The notes: generated by a model from the letters alone, not told the origin. A stretch of 64,000 bases of DNA from Clostridium drakei (GCF_000633595.2 NZ_JIBU02000027.1:1-64000), one strand, 5' to 3'; shown: positions 53,733 through 63,250, numbered from the stretch's first letter. A program made the numbers and translations.

Positions 53733-55234
53733 GTATAAAAAATGTAACAGAAAATTATGGAGAAAGAATTCAGAGACTGGCCTTATTTGATCCATTATAC
53801 AAGCTGCAAAATAAAAATTCAAAGGACAATAGTGGTAATGTTATTGACTATTTTAGTTTAGGTTTGTTAAGCTTATTGTTTTTCTTTGAAAATATGCTCG
53901 TAAGAAACAAAAAGACAGGAGTAAGGGAACTAGCTTCTTTTTTATATGAGTTAAATGAAGGAAAAATAGATTTAAGTTATGAAGGCTTTGAAAAGGCTGC
54001 GAGAATAATTATAGAGACTTTTAGACCTCCTACAGGAAAGAGAAATTTTAAAGTATTTTATAACTGGGAAACAAGAAAGGAAGAGAGTGTTCAATATTCT
54101 ATATTAAAGGCAGACATGGCGGATTTAGAAACAAATACTCAATACTATACTCTTGATGAGCAGGGCTTGGAATTGATATTTGCTACAAAGGAGTATTTTA
54201 ATGAGTTTCAGCTATCTATAAATCAGTTAGTTTTAAGAAAACAACTGGAAAAAGGTGAATTTGTAGGAGCTCTAAGACAAATTGATGAAATGAGTCTTGA
54301 TGTAAAAAATCTTCAGGACAGAATAGTTAGAATTAAACATGAGGTAAATAGAAATATAGTATCTACTGAAACCTATGAAAGATATAAAAGTATAATTGAA
54401 GATATAAATATGAGATTGCATCGTGAGGATGAGGAGTTTGATGAGCTGCAATCTTTTGTAAAGGAAACTAAGGAGAAGGTAGGTAATGAACTTACTAATG
54501 ATAAAGATAGAAAAGCCTATGAACTTATAATACAAATAGACAAAGAACTTGGTCAGGTTCACTATGATCACAGGCTGCTTTTTAAAGAAAGTATAGTTCT
54601 TAAGACTTCAGCCCTTCAGTCTGCTCAAGAGTCGCTTTATTATGTAGGTATAGATTCTTTTAATTTTGATCAGGAAATTGTGAGCAGGTTATTTTCATCA
54701 CCTCTTCCATTAAATGCAGCTAGAACACTTATTGAACCTTTTATGTATTTGGAAAGGCATAAGAGCTGGTCGCCTTTAACGGTATTTGATAAACAGAGGA
54801 TTGAAAATAGGAATAAACAGGAGAAAACTCAGGAATTTTTATCCTTGGAGGAAGCGGAAGAGATAAAAAAAGGTATTAAGATTCAAAGAGAAAACTTTAA
54901 GTTTATATCAGAAATACTAATACAGGTTATGGATGATTCATATGAAACCAGCATTGAGGATGTTGTGGAATATATGAAAGAAAATAATTATGAAAGCATA
55001 TTGGATTACCGAACTTTTTATGATTTTTGGATCATACTGCATCAAAGATCACCAGTAGCTATAGATACAGGTCATAAAAATGAAGAGCTTTTATTTGGAG
55101 AGGCCTTTGATTTATTGGCTAATAAGGGAAAGACATTATATGTAGAGGAAACTTGTAAAGTACTTGAAGTTACAGAAAGATTTACAATAAAAAATATGAG
55201 ACTAAGATTGGAGGACAACCATGCTTCAATATAA
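53723..55234 (+). CDS. jetA: Wadjet JetA-like kleisin (MukF-like) subunit
   Basis: 503 aa from the GTG at 53723, 8 nt after GGAGG; an ATG at 53708 is in frame but precedes the ribosome site. The N-terminal half is helical (LYKLQNKN, LGLLSLLFFFENMLVRNKKTG) followed by coiled-coil helices (about 175-290, LDVKNLQDRIVRIKHEVNRN) and a C-terminal winged helix (about 440-503), consistent with a MukF-type kleisin; the family is probably DUF5716, which points to a type III-like Wadjet. It bridges the JetC ATPase heads. Overlaps JetB by 14 nt. Confidence 0.8.
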   Translation: MGISIKNVTENYGERIQRLALFDPLYKLQNKNSKDNSGNVIDYFSLGLLSLLFFFENMLVRNKKTGVRELASFLYELNEGKIDLSYEGFEKAARIIIETFRPPTGKRNFKVFYNWETRKEESVQYSILKADMADLETNTQYYTLDEQGLELIFATKEYFNEFQLSINQLVLRKQLEKGEFVGALRQIDEMSLDVKNLQDRIVRIKHEVNRNIVSTETYERYKSIIEDINMRLHREDEEFDELQSFVKETKEKVGNELTNDKDRKAYELIIQIDKELGQVHYDHRLLFKESIVLKTSALQSAQESLYYVGIDSFNFDQEIVSRLFSSPLPLNAARTLIEPFMYLERHKSWSPLTVFDKQRIENRNKQEKTQEFLSLEEAEEIKKGIKIQRENFKFISEILIQVMDDSYETSIEDVVEYMKENNYESILDYRTFYDFWIILHQRSPVAIDTGHKNEELLFGEAFDLLANKGKTLYVEETCKVLEVTERFTIKNMRLRLEDNHASI

Positions 55235-55958
55235 TAATGAACAGGTAATGCATGCATTTAAGCTATATTCTATACTTTCAATGAAAGGCTATGGAGAAAA
55301 AGAAGAACTGCGACTATATATATCCGATGAGATGATAAGGGGATTAGTAGATCAATTTGCCCGTCAGGTAGATTGTACTATTTTTGCCTCAGGAGATTAT
55401 ATATACATGATACCAGTTTCCAAAAATTCTATATTTCATGTATCAAATGATTCTATTAAAAAGGAGTATCTTCCTTCAAAGGCTGTAAATTTAGATCTAT
55501 ATTTAATGTATTCAGCTATAATTGTGCTCTTTGGAGAGTTCTATGATAGCTATCAAACTACAGAGCCAACTCGTGATTTTATTAATATAAATGAATGGCT
55601 CTCCAGTGTAAATGAGAGAATTGAGGCTTTAAATGAACATGATGCAGAAAAGATGAAGGAATTGGACAATCAGTTTAATTATAACTGGTCAGCTATTGTA
55701 GAAAAGTGGATGGACATGGATGAAATTAAAGAGAGAGTAAAAAATCAGGATGCCAGAACTATAAGCAGAAAGAGTTTTTTAAATACTGTAAAGCAATTTT
55801 TGGAGGCTCAAGAGCTTATAAAAGATATTGGCAATGAAGAGCTGGAGCTTACGGAAAAGGCTAAGAATATAATTCAAAGATATTATATGGAATATGACTA
55901 TAATAGAGGAATACTAGACTTTATGTATAACCTTGATCATAGGAAAGGAGAAAACTAA
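55221..55958 (+). CDS. jetB: Wadjet JetB-like (MukE-like) subunit
   Basis: 245 aa, starting with ATG after TTGGAGG. It is largely helical, with tandem winged-helix-like parts (HAFKLYSILSMKGYGEKEEL; KSFLNTVKQFLEAQELIKDIG). Size and place between the kleisin and the SMC-type ATPase identify it as JetB/MukE-like. It ends in TAATG shared with the JetC start. Confidence 0.8.
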   Translation: MLQYNNEQVMHAFKLYSILSMKGYGEKEELRLYISDEMIRGLVDQFARQVDCTIFASGDYIYMIPVSKNSIFHVSNDSIKKEYLPSKAVNLDLYLMYSAIIVLFGEFYDSYQTTEPTRDFININEWLSSVNERIEALNEHDAEKMKELDNQFNYNWSAIVEKWMDMDEIKERVKNQDARTISRKSFLNTVKQFLEAQELIKDIGNEELELTEKAKNIIQRYYMEYDYNRGILDFMYNLDHRKGEN

Positions 55959-58900
55959 TGCCAGCTATTTCTAAAATACGTTTTACCAATGTAATCTATG
56001 AAAATGGAGAAAAAAGATATAATGATGATATTTTTCAGTTTGATGGTCATAATGGGGCAATCCTACTTGAAAATGGTGGGGGAAAGACAGTTTTTGTACA
56101 AACAGCTATTCAGGCAATATTACCTCATAGTGATTTAGCAGAGCGTAAAATTAAAAATACTCTTATGTTAGAAAATAGTGCAGCTCACATAGCAATAGAG
56201 TGGATATTAAGTGAAAGACCAAGAAGATATGCTTTAACTTCTGTGACCTTGTTTATGAATAGAGGTGCTGTAGATTCTCTTAAATATGTTTATGAATATG
56301 AAGAGGATGATGATAATTCCATAGAAAAACTTCCATTTGTAAAAGAAAATGTTAATGGTAAAAAGAGACCCTCTACAAAGGAAGAGGTTTCAGAGTATTA
56401 TTCGGAGATGAGTCAAAATAGAATTAGTGCTAAAACCTTTAGCACAATTAAAGATTATCATGAATATATAGAGAAAAGTTTTAAAATAATTCCTTCAGAG
56501 TGGAGAAAAATAGCTTTGATAAATGGTGCAGAAGGGGATGTAGAAGCGTTTTTTGATGCCTGTAAAACCACAGGACAGTTGGTAGATAATCTTTTGATTC
56601 CTACAGTAGAAGAAGCACTTGCTGGAAATGGAACTAAAGAATTTGCGGAAACCTTTGAAAAGCAGAGAGAACATTTTAAAAAATATAAACAGCTAAAGGC
56701 CAGAATAGATGAAAGCAGGCTAGTGGAAGAGCATATAAATTCTTATGTAAAAGTGTATAAATCCTATGATGATATAAATCAAAACTTTACTAAAATTAAA
56801 GAACATACAAAGGCTTTGTATAAATTTGCACAACAAGAAGATGAAATTAATAAAGAAAAGCTTGAGAAAAACAAAGAGGCTCAAAATTCCCTTGTAGTAG
56901 AGGAGGAATATTGGAAGCAAAAGGAGGCTTCATATAAGCTTCAGCTATTAAATAGTAGAATGCTTAAAGCAGAAAAAAGTTTTATAGAGATTTCTGATAA
57001 ATATAATGAGGTTATAAGTGCAAAGGAAGAAAAGGAAAAGAGACTTGGAAATCTTAATATAGCAAAATACAAACAAAATATAAAAGTACAGCATGAGAAG
57101 ATTCAACTTTTAAAAGGACAGATTAATGATCTTGATAAGGATGCAGATATTGCAGATATTAATGAAAAGTTGGAACTTAATAGCAGTGAGATTAGAGGAT
57201 ATTATATGGATCAGGAAGAAAAACTTCACAAGGAGATATCAATAATTGAAGGTCAACTTAGAAATATTGAAAAAGAGCTCCAGGAATTAGAAAAGAAACT
57301 TGAGAAAAATAAATATAAGGAAAATGAGCTATTAGGAGAAGAGGCTAAATTAGAAGGATCTATCCATCAGCTTACAAAGGATATGGATAGTTTAAAAAGA
57401 GAAATACTAGACAACGAGAGTAAGGAAAAGGTAGAGGAAGAATTTGACAAATGGCAAAGAAGAATATCCGATTTAGAAAATGCAGTTTTTGAATATAACA
57501 AGCAAATGCGTATGCTGGAAGAAGAAAAGCAAAAATTATCCCAAAGTATACCAGAACAAAGGGAAGAACTAAATAATTTAAAGATGGAAGAAATGGAAAT
57601 ATCAGAACAACTAAAAAATCTTAATGAGCTTCATGATAGCCTACTTTTCAGAGTTAAAGAGTTTAGAAGTAGTTGGTTTAGCTTTGATTCCATGTATAGA
57701 AAGCAGAGCACCATATTAGAACAGGTAGAAAACAAGATGGAAAGACTTAGAGAAGAAAAGGAAAATTTAATTTTTGATGAAAGATTAGCTCACAGATGGC
57801 TCGATAATTACAGTGAAAGTGAATTTTATACAGCAGATCCTTCCATAGAAAGATATATAAAAAACTGGAGAAATGGGTTTAATTATATAGAAAGTGGAAC
57901 AGAATATATTCAAAGAGCAGCAAAAAGTATTGGTAAATCTGAAGAGGAACTTAACAAAAACTATCCTTATTGGACAATATCTATAGTTACATCAGAAGGA
58001 GAAATGGAAAAGCTTATAGATAAGATAAATAATCAGCTTGAAGAGCTTTCTCATCCTATTATTGTGATGAATGAAAAGGAAGCACGGGATAAAGCGCAAG
58101 GAGATACTACTATATATGAAGAAAATATTTTGTTTCCTTCAAGGTGGAATAAAAACATTGTTCAGAGAAATTTTGAAAGCTGGAAGGAGGAAATTTCAGT
58201 TAAAGCTGATGAGGCTACAAAGCTGCGTAAGAAAAAAGAAGAAGAGCTAATAATTTGCAGTGAACTTCTTAAGGATGTAATGGATTTTTATAATAAATAT
58301 CCTCACGAAGATTATATTGAAATGCAGAAGAAACAGAGAGCGCTTAAGGACAACATAATTATAGTTACTGAAGATATTGATAAAAAAGAAGCAAGAATAA
58401 GATATATAGATAAAGAGATAGGTAGGCTTAATACAACTGCTGCTGAAGCACAGGGAGAACAGCATATTTTAGAACAAAAAATACTTAAGGCTAAAGATTA
58501 TTCAAGAAAGAAAAGAGAAAAGGAAAAAGCTGAGGCCGAAAAGATTAAGATAAAAAAAGAGCTCATAATTGCTAAAGAAGAGAGCTTTAAAGTGGAGAGG
58601 GGAATAAAATTAAGCCAGGATTCAAAGGATGAAATAAAGGAAAAGCTTAATGAAGTCAAGACAGGGCTTTCTGTATTAAGGGCAGATAGCTTATATAATG
58701 AAGTTATCAGTGTTTCACCAAGATATAGCTCTACAAGTAAAGAAATACTAGTGCAGCAAAGGAAAAATTTAAAGGATTCTCTGGAAAATAAACAAAAGGG
58801 AAGAGAAACTTTAGAAGAAAACATGAAAAATGCTTTAGAGATGAAGAATAATCTAGAAAAAGAATTAGATAACTTAAGAAAGCAGATAGATTTTGAAGTA

Positions 58901-60400
58901 AATGATGAAATGGATTTCCCATTTTATGGTGCAGAAGAGATTGAAAGACTTATAGAAGAGATACAAAAACTAAGGAAGCCTTTGAAAAATCTAAAGAAAG
59001 ACTATGATGAAGCCAAGACCGCCTATGACAAAGAAAAGGCTATTTATGAAATGGAAGAAGATCGTTTTCATAGTAAATATGAAGATATAATATCTTTTTC
59101 TAAAGCTTTAGAGCAGGTAGAACTTATATTAAAGGAAGAATTAGAAGCTATAAATAAAAAGAAAGAATATTTTTTTAAGCAGCAGGATGCCATGGAAAAG
59201 GAAGGAAAGAGTATAAATAGTAGTATTTCTAAATTAGTGAATTATAATTTTAAGTATTCTTATTTATCAGAGGAAATAGAAGAAGCTTTTCTATCTGATG
59301 ATATAAAAAATGAGTTTCCATATAAGAGAACAGAGGTTGTAGATGAAGTAATTAAAAATGTAGAAAGAACTGAAAAGCTATTGGAAGATAAAAAGCTAGA
59401 TACAGAAGAAAAAAAGAGGGAATTTATAAATTTTTGTGAAGGTGAAATTGTAGATGTAAAGCTTAAGGATATGGCTGCTAAAGGAGTACAGCATAAAAAG
59501 TCCTATAAGGATATTATTGAATGGCAAAACAAAATGAAGGATAGAATTATGCGTACTATAGAGATTGCAGAAAATGATATTCGTGAACATGACAAAGAGA
59601 TTCAGCAGTTTATAAGCCATTTGCATTCTTATTTGACAGCAATGGTGCAAGAGCTTAAACAAATTCCTAAAAAGACAAGAATAAAAATTGATGAAGATTG
59701 GAAAGAAGTATTTACATTTAACATACCTGATTGGAATGAAAAAGAGGGAAAAGAAGAACTGGCAAAACATATTGACTGGATGTTAAAACAGTTAGAGGGT
59801 GATCAGTTTAAGGATGAAAATGGTGTTGAGCTTGATAATCAGGTTAGGAAGTCTATAGAAAAATGGCTTCAATCAAAGCAGTTATTGCAAATTGTTATGA
59901 AGCAAAATAATATTAAAGTGAAATGTCGTAAAGTAACCAATGATCAAAAGATCAACAGTATGCCTTTTTCCTGGGAAGTATCAAATTCTTGGTCTGGTGG
60001 AGAAAAATGGAGTAAAAATATGACTTTGTTCCTAGGAATACTAAATTATCTGGCAGAAAAAAGAACTCAAATTGTATCAAGCCAGAAGATATATAGAACT
60101 GTTATAGTGGACAACCCTTTTGGAAAGGCTTCCAGTGATCATGTACTAAATCCAGTGTTCTTTATTGCAGAGCAATTAGGTTTTCAGATAATAGCCTTGA
60201 CAGCTCATGCAGAAGGGAAATTTGTAAGGACATACTTTCCTATTGTATACAGCTGCAGATTGAGAAATGCGGATAACAGCAGCAGCCAGATTATGACTAA
60301 GGAAAGGGAAATAAAAAAGGCTTTCTTTAAAGATGGCGATCCTCAGGCTTTATTTAGGCTAGGGCAATTAGAGCAGGTGGCTTTTACAGATATATATTGA
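55958..60400 (+). CDS. jetC: Wadjet JetC-like SMC ATPase (MukB-like)
   Basis: 1480 aa with the SMC plan: N-terminal head with Walker A LLENGGGKTVFVQ (about 36-48), two long charged coiled-coil stretches (about 270-530 and 730-1110) around a central hinge-like segment with GTEYIQRAAKSIGKSEEE, and C-terminal head with signature SWSGGEKWSKN (about 1346). The expected Walker B site reads YRTVIVDNPFGKASS (about 1383-1393): Asp is followed by Asn, not Glu. The H-loop is ALTAHAEG. It extrudes DNA loops with JetA and JetB. The DN variant recalls other systems with DNP in this place, so it may be a subtype feature and not a lesion. Confidence 0.9.
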   Translation: MPAISKIRFTNVIYENGEKRYNDDIFQFDGHNGAILLENGGGKTVFVQTAIQAILPHSDLAERKIKNTLMLENSAAHIAIEWILSERPRRYALTSVTLFMNRGAVDSLKYVYEYEEDDDNSIEKLPFVKENVNGKKRPSTKEEVSEYYSEMSQNRISAKTFSTIKDYHEYIEKSFKIIPSEWRKIALINGAEGDVEAFFDACKTTGQLVDNLLIPTVEEALAGNGTKEFAETFEKQREHFKKYKQLKARIDESRLVEEHINSYVKVYKSYDDINQNFTKIKEHTKALYKFAQQEDEINKEKLEKNKEAQNSLVVEEEYWKQKEASYKLQLLNSRMLKAEKSFIEISDKYNEVISAKEEKEKRLGNLNIAKYKQNIKVQHEKIQLLKGQINDLDKDADIADINEKLELNSSEIRGYYMDQEEKLHKEISIIEGQLRNIEKELQELEKKLEKNKYKENELLGEEAKLEGSIHQLTKDMDSLKREILDNESKEKVEEEFDKWQRRISDLENAVFEYNKQMRMLEEEKQKLSQSIPEQREELNNLKMEEMEISEQLKNLNELHDSLLFRVKEFRSSWFSFDSMYRKQSTILEQVENKMERLREEKENLIFDERLAHRWLDNYSESEFYTADPSIERYIKNWRNGFNYIESGTEYIQRAAKSIGKSEEELNKNYPYWTISIVTSEGEMEKLIDKINNQLEELSHPIIVMNEKEARDKAQGDTTIYEENILFPSRWNKNIVQRNFESWKEEISVKADEATKLRKKKEEELIICSELLKDVMDFYNKYPHEDYIEMQKKQRALKDNIIIVTEDIDKKEARIRYIDKEIGRLNTTAAEAQGEQHILEQKILKAKDYSRKKREKEKAEAEKIKIKKELIIAKEESFKVERGIKLSQDSKDEIKEKLNEVKTGLSVLRADSLYNEVISVSPRYSSTSKEILVQQRKNLKDSLENKQKGRETLEENMKNALEMKNNLEKELDNLRKQIDFEVNDEMDFPFYGAEEIERLIEEIQKLRKPLKNLKKDYDEAKTAYDKEKAIYEMEEDRFHSKYEDIISFSKALEQVELILKEELEAINKKKEYFFKQQDAMEKEGKSINSSISKLVNYNFKYSYLSEEIEEAFLSDDIKNEFPYKRTEVVDEVIKNVERTEKLLEDKKLDTEEKKREFINFCEGEIVDVKLKDMAAKGVQHKKSYKDIIEWQNKMKDRIMRTIEIAENDIREHDKEIQQFISHLHSYLTAMVQELKQIPKKTRIKIDEDWKEVFTFNIPDWNEKEGKEELAKHIDWMLKQLEGDQFKDENGVELDNQVRKSIEKWLQSKQLLQIVMKQNNIKVKCRKVTNDQKINSMPFSWEVSNSWSGGEKWSKNMTLFLGILNYLAEKRTQIVSSQKIYRTVIVDNPFGKASSDHVLNPVFFIAEQLGFQIIALTAHAEGKFVRTYFPIVYSCRLRNADNSSSQIMTKEREIKKAFFKDGDPQALFRLGQLEQVAFTDIY

Positions 60401-60469
60401 TTATCAGTTTGAAATAATTAGTGTATAATGAAACATATACCATAAGACTTTGATGAAAGGGATGAGAAA

Positions 60470-60841
60470 ATGAAACCAACAATTTTGTTGTTTAATATTA
60501 CAGATAAAGCTCGATATGATGGTGTTATAAAGGCTGCATTACCACTTAGAGTTAAAATTAAGAAAATAAATAGAGAGGAATATTTACAGCCAATTGGTTA
60601 CTTAGTTGGCAAGAAGGATATTGAGCCTGCTTTGGAAAAGTATGATGGGCCTGAACTTGGTGATGAAATGCTTTTGTTTTCAGACCTTGCAGGTACTAAA
60701 TTAAATCAATTATTACTTTCTTTAAAAAAGTCAGCAGTCAGAATTAATCTTAAAGCTGTTTTGACTCAGAATAATGAAAAATGGAATACCATACAGTTAT
60801 ATGAGGAATTAAAGAAAGAACATGAAGCATTGAGTAAATAA
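60470..60841 (+). CDS. DUF3783-family protein
   Basis: 123 aa starting at ATG after AAAGGGATG. It resembles DUF3783 proteins (LLFNITDKARYDGVIKAALP at the start, MLLFSDLAGTKLNQLLLSLK and KAVLTQNNEKWN towards the end). No function is known; it looks like a small alpha/beta cytosolic protein. It follows the Wadjet operon by 69 nt on the same strand with its own -10-like TATAAT (60422-60428 region), so membership of the defence operon is doubtful. Confidence 0.7.
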   Translation: MKPTILLFNITDKARYDGVIKAALPLRVKIKKINREEYLQPIGYLVGKKDIEPALEKYDGPELGDEMLLFSDLAGTKLNQLLLSLKKSAVRINLKAVLTQNNEKWNTIQLYEELKKEHEALSK

Positions 60842-60865
60842 TTTAATAGGAAAAATCAATATGCA

Positions 60866-60930
60866 GCTTCAGTGATGCTGAATTATAAGAATATTAACTT
60901 AAAATTAGATTCACTGAAGCATAGTTTTTA
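60866..60930. terminator. Terminator between convergent genes
   Basis: GCTTCAGTGA (60866-60875) pairs with TCACTGAAGC (60911-60920), followed by ATAGTTTTT on the plus strand. The loop is long (35 nt) and may fold further. Confidence 0.6.
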
Positions 60931-60953
60931 AGAAATGTAAAAAACTTTTTTTA

Positions 60954-61538
60954 TTATTGTTGACAATCTTTTTTATCATCAATTTTGTTATTTATCTTAC
61001 CAATCATCATTAATATTGTAGCACTAACAATGGAGATTACAGCAGTACTTAAAAATTTATGCGGTATAAAGTAACATAATCCACTTAACAAAATAGTAGT
61101 TATTATGGAACAATATTTAAGTTTTAGTCTTCGTTCGTCACTTTTTATTCTCTTATTAATATTATCTACAGGAGAGAAAATACAAATAAATATAAACGAA
61201 ATAACAAGTAACAATATTAATATGATAACATTAAATGCAATATACTTGGTAATAGTGATTATTAATGCAAATATGGCAAAAGTAATAAAGAAACATCCCC
61301 AGTAAGTTTTTGCATGATAACCACCCGAAAATATTCTAATAGGACAAAAAAATATAATAATAATAATATAATATTTTTCAAGAGAAAAAAGATAGAATAT
61401 AATAAAGTATGGAATGATTTTAGTAATTTCAGAAAAAATACATACTAATCCATATTCCATTTTCTTTAGTTCTAAATCTGAAAATTCAGGGTTTGTCTCG
61501 GAAATTTTTTTTACTAAACAGGTTATAAATTTATTCAT
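60954..61538 (-). CDS. AgrB-like accessory gene regulator / autoinducer-processing protease
   Basis: 194 aa, six hydrophobic segments. The AgrB catalytic pair is present: His75 and Cys82 in SGGYHAKTYWGCF, the conserved His-x6-Cys spacing. AgrB cuts the C-terminal tail of AgrD and forms the peptide (thio)lactone at the membrane. It overlaps the kinase gene by 8 nt and is last of the three, unlike the staphylococcal B-D-C-A order. Confidence 0.92.
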   Translation of the reverse strand: MNKFITCLVKKISETNPEFSDLELKKMEYGLVCIFSEITKIIPYFIIFYLFSLEKYYIIIIIFFCPIRIFSGGYHAKTYWGCFFITFAIFALIITITKYIAFNVIILILLLVISFIFICIFSPVDNINKRIKSDERRLKLKYCSIITTILLSGLCYFIPHKFLSTAVISIVSATILMMIGKINNKIDDKKDCQQ

Positions 61539-62862
61539 TTTTTATATCCTCTATTTCAAATTCAACCAAGAATTTGGTGATTTCTGGAGTACTACTTACG
61601 GATATTACTCCATTATTTTGTTGAACTAATTTTTTAGTAATATACAATCCAAACCCATGATCACTAGATTTTTTTGTTTTAGTAGAAAATCCCTTGTAAA
61701 AAATTTTTTTGCATATATTTTCAGAAATATAAGATCCATTATCACTTATTTCAATACAAAATATATTACATTCCCTAAAAGTAGTAATGGATATTTCTTT
61801 ATATTCAATATCAGGTTTAGAATCAAATGATTCAAATGCATTATCTATAAGGTTACTAATAATACTCATTAATTCGTCTTCTCTAATTTTTATTGAACTA
61901 AATGGTTCGTTAATTGATACCTTAAAGTTTATATTGTTTTTCATTGCATAATTGTTTTTTATAGATAATAGTCCATCCAAATAATCATTTCCTGTGTCTA
62001 GATATCTAAATGATGAATGTATTGTATCTGAAACCCTTAATACATAATCATTTATTCGTTCAACAGTATTGGGTTTATTTAATAGACACAAGCCTTGTAT
62101 AACATTAATATGGTTAGCAAAATCATGTTTTTCTTGCCTAATTATAGCAATTATTTCTTCCATATTTTTAATTTGTTGTTCTTGAATTCTATATTTATTG
62201 CTTATATTTATAAGCCTTTCCTTTTCTTTTAAATCTTTAAATAATAGTATTAAAAAGATAAAATATATAATAAGGACAAGAGCATTATATATTTTAATGT
62301 TATTAGAATCAAAAACACTAAAGTTAGCACTAAATATAAATAAGCTAAAAATTCCTACTTGGAGTATTAAGTTAGAAAAAAGAACTCCTTCTTTTTCAAA
62401 AAGCTTAAGTTTGGAAAAACGTGAGCTGAATTTAAAAAACATTATTATAGTAAAAATTTGCAATGTCTTGGAAATTATTATAAATATCCACCAATATAAC
62501 GAGGTGGAAAAAATTTCATTCAAGTTTACTCTAAATATAAATATTTCTGTAATTTGAGCTAAATTTTCTGTAGTAAAGATTACTATAGAAAATAGAAAAA
62601 ATATAACTACAGAATTAAAAAGCTTTATTCTGGTAATACAGGTTAATAATAGAATATAAAATATTGAGAGAAATATTGTATGATAAACCTTGGGAATATA
62701 AAAGGTACTCAAACAGGTTGCCAAAATATAAAATGTACAAAATAAGCCTGTCTTGACTTTATTTTGTAATATAAATCTTTTTTTAGTACATAATATTTCA
62801 AAGATTCCTAAAAGAATTAAAGATTCTACGCCATCTAGTAATATTTCTTTTATAATATCCAT
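61531..62862 (-). CDS. AgrC-like sensor histidine kinase (GHKL)
   Basis: 443 aa. Six or seven transmembrane segments in the first 210 residues (FCTFYILATCLSTFYI; VVIFFLFSIVIF) form a polytopic AgrC-type sensor. The cytoplasmic part has the SpoOB-like His in RQEKHDFANHINVIQ (about His243), N box SIISNLIDNAFESFD and G boxes EISDNGSYI and HGFGLYITKKL. It should sense the autoinducer made by the flanking AgrD and AgrB proteins. No LytTR-type response regulator (AgrA) lies in the window. Starts with ATG 10 nt after AAGGAG. Confidence 0.87.
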   Translation of the reverse strand: MDIIKEILLDGVESLILLGIFEILCTKKRFILQNKVKTGLFCTFYILATCLSTFYIPKVYHTIFLSIFYILLLTCITRIKLFNSVVIFFLFSIVIFTTENLAQITEIFIFRVNLNEIFSTSLYWWIFIIISKTLQIFTIIMFFKFSSRFSKLKLFEKEGVLFSNLILQVGIFSLFIFSANFSVFDSNNIKIYNALVLIIYFIFLILLFKDLKEKERLINISNKYRIQEQQIKNMEEIIAIIRQEKHDFANHINVIQGLCLLNKPNTVERINDYVLRVSDTIHSSFRYLDTGNDYLDGLLSIKNNYAMKNNINFKVSINEPFSSIKIREDELMSIISNLIDNAFESFDSKPDIEYKEISITTFRECNIFCIEISDNGSYISENICKKIFYKGFSTKTKKSSDHGFGLYITKKLVQQNNGVISVSSTPEITKFLVEFEIEDIKNE

Positions 62863-62904
62863 GCATGTTGTCTCCTTATATTGTTAAGGTTTTTATAAAT
62901 ATCA

Positions 62905-62930
62905 TGGTTGAAAATTAGTATTTTCAACCA
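62905..62930 (-). terminator. Hairpin between agrD and agrC
   Basis: TGGTTGAAAAT and ATTTTCAACCA form a perfect 11-bp stem with loop TAGT, 24 nt past the agrD stop. There is no strong U-run, so it may set the agrD:agrC ratio by partial termination or by stabilising the agrD mRNA end. Confidence 0.5.
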
Positions 62931-62954
62931 TAATATTTATAAGAGAATAACTGG

Positions 62955-63098
62955 TTATTTTAGAAGCTCATCAGGGCATTTTGGTTGTTGTCCACTAGCA
63001 TATGATGTTGGTACAATGGCTAGTGTTCCTAAAAATAAGCATACAGAACCTAAAGTTTTAAGTACTTTTTTTGAAAGATTTTTTTTAAAGAACATCAT
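62955..63098 (-). CDS. AgrD-like cyclic (thio)lactone autoinducer precursor
   Basis: 47 aa, starting at ATG 9 nt after AGGAGG (63108-63113); a second ATG follows directly. The N-terminal amphipathic/hydrophobic leader (KKVLKTLGSVCLFLGTLAIV) targets the membrane, and the C-terminus is TSYASGQQPKCPDELLK. The charged tail QPKCPDELLK fits the recognition tail of AgrD proteins (clostridial relatives have QPK/QPE-x-P). Six residues before QPK, where the ring Cys is expected, stands Ser32, which could give a lactone; Cys41 is too near the tail for a ring. It is first of the D-C-B unit. The precise autoinducer is inferred. Confidence 0.85.
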   Translation of the reverse strand: MMFFKKNLSKKVLKTLGSVCLFLGTLAIVPTSYASGQQPKCPDELLK

Positions 63099-63250
63099 TT
63101 AACATTACCTCCTCAAATAACTTATTTTGTAATAAAATAAGCTGGATTGTAAATTTTACAATACACTTTGTATAATTCTACAATATATTAAAAAATCCTC
63201 CTAAATATCTTAAAAATTTGTTGAATTAACTAATATAAACTTAGAAGTTT

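Noticed and set aside
62908-63102. 64-codon plus-strand open frame over the agrD region
   Set aside because: It is antisense to the AgrD frame; it has no ribosome site, whereas the minus-strand frame has AGGAGG, a leader and a conserved tail.
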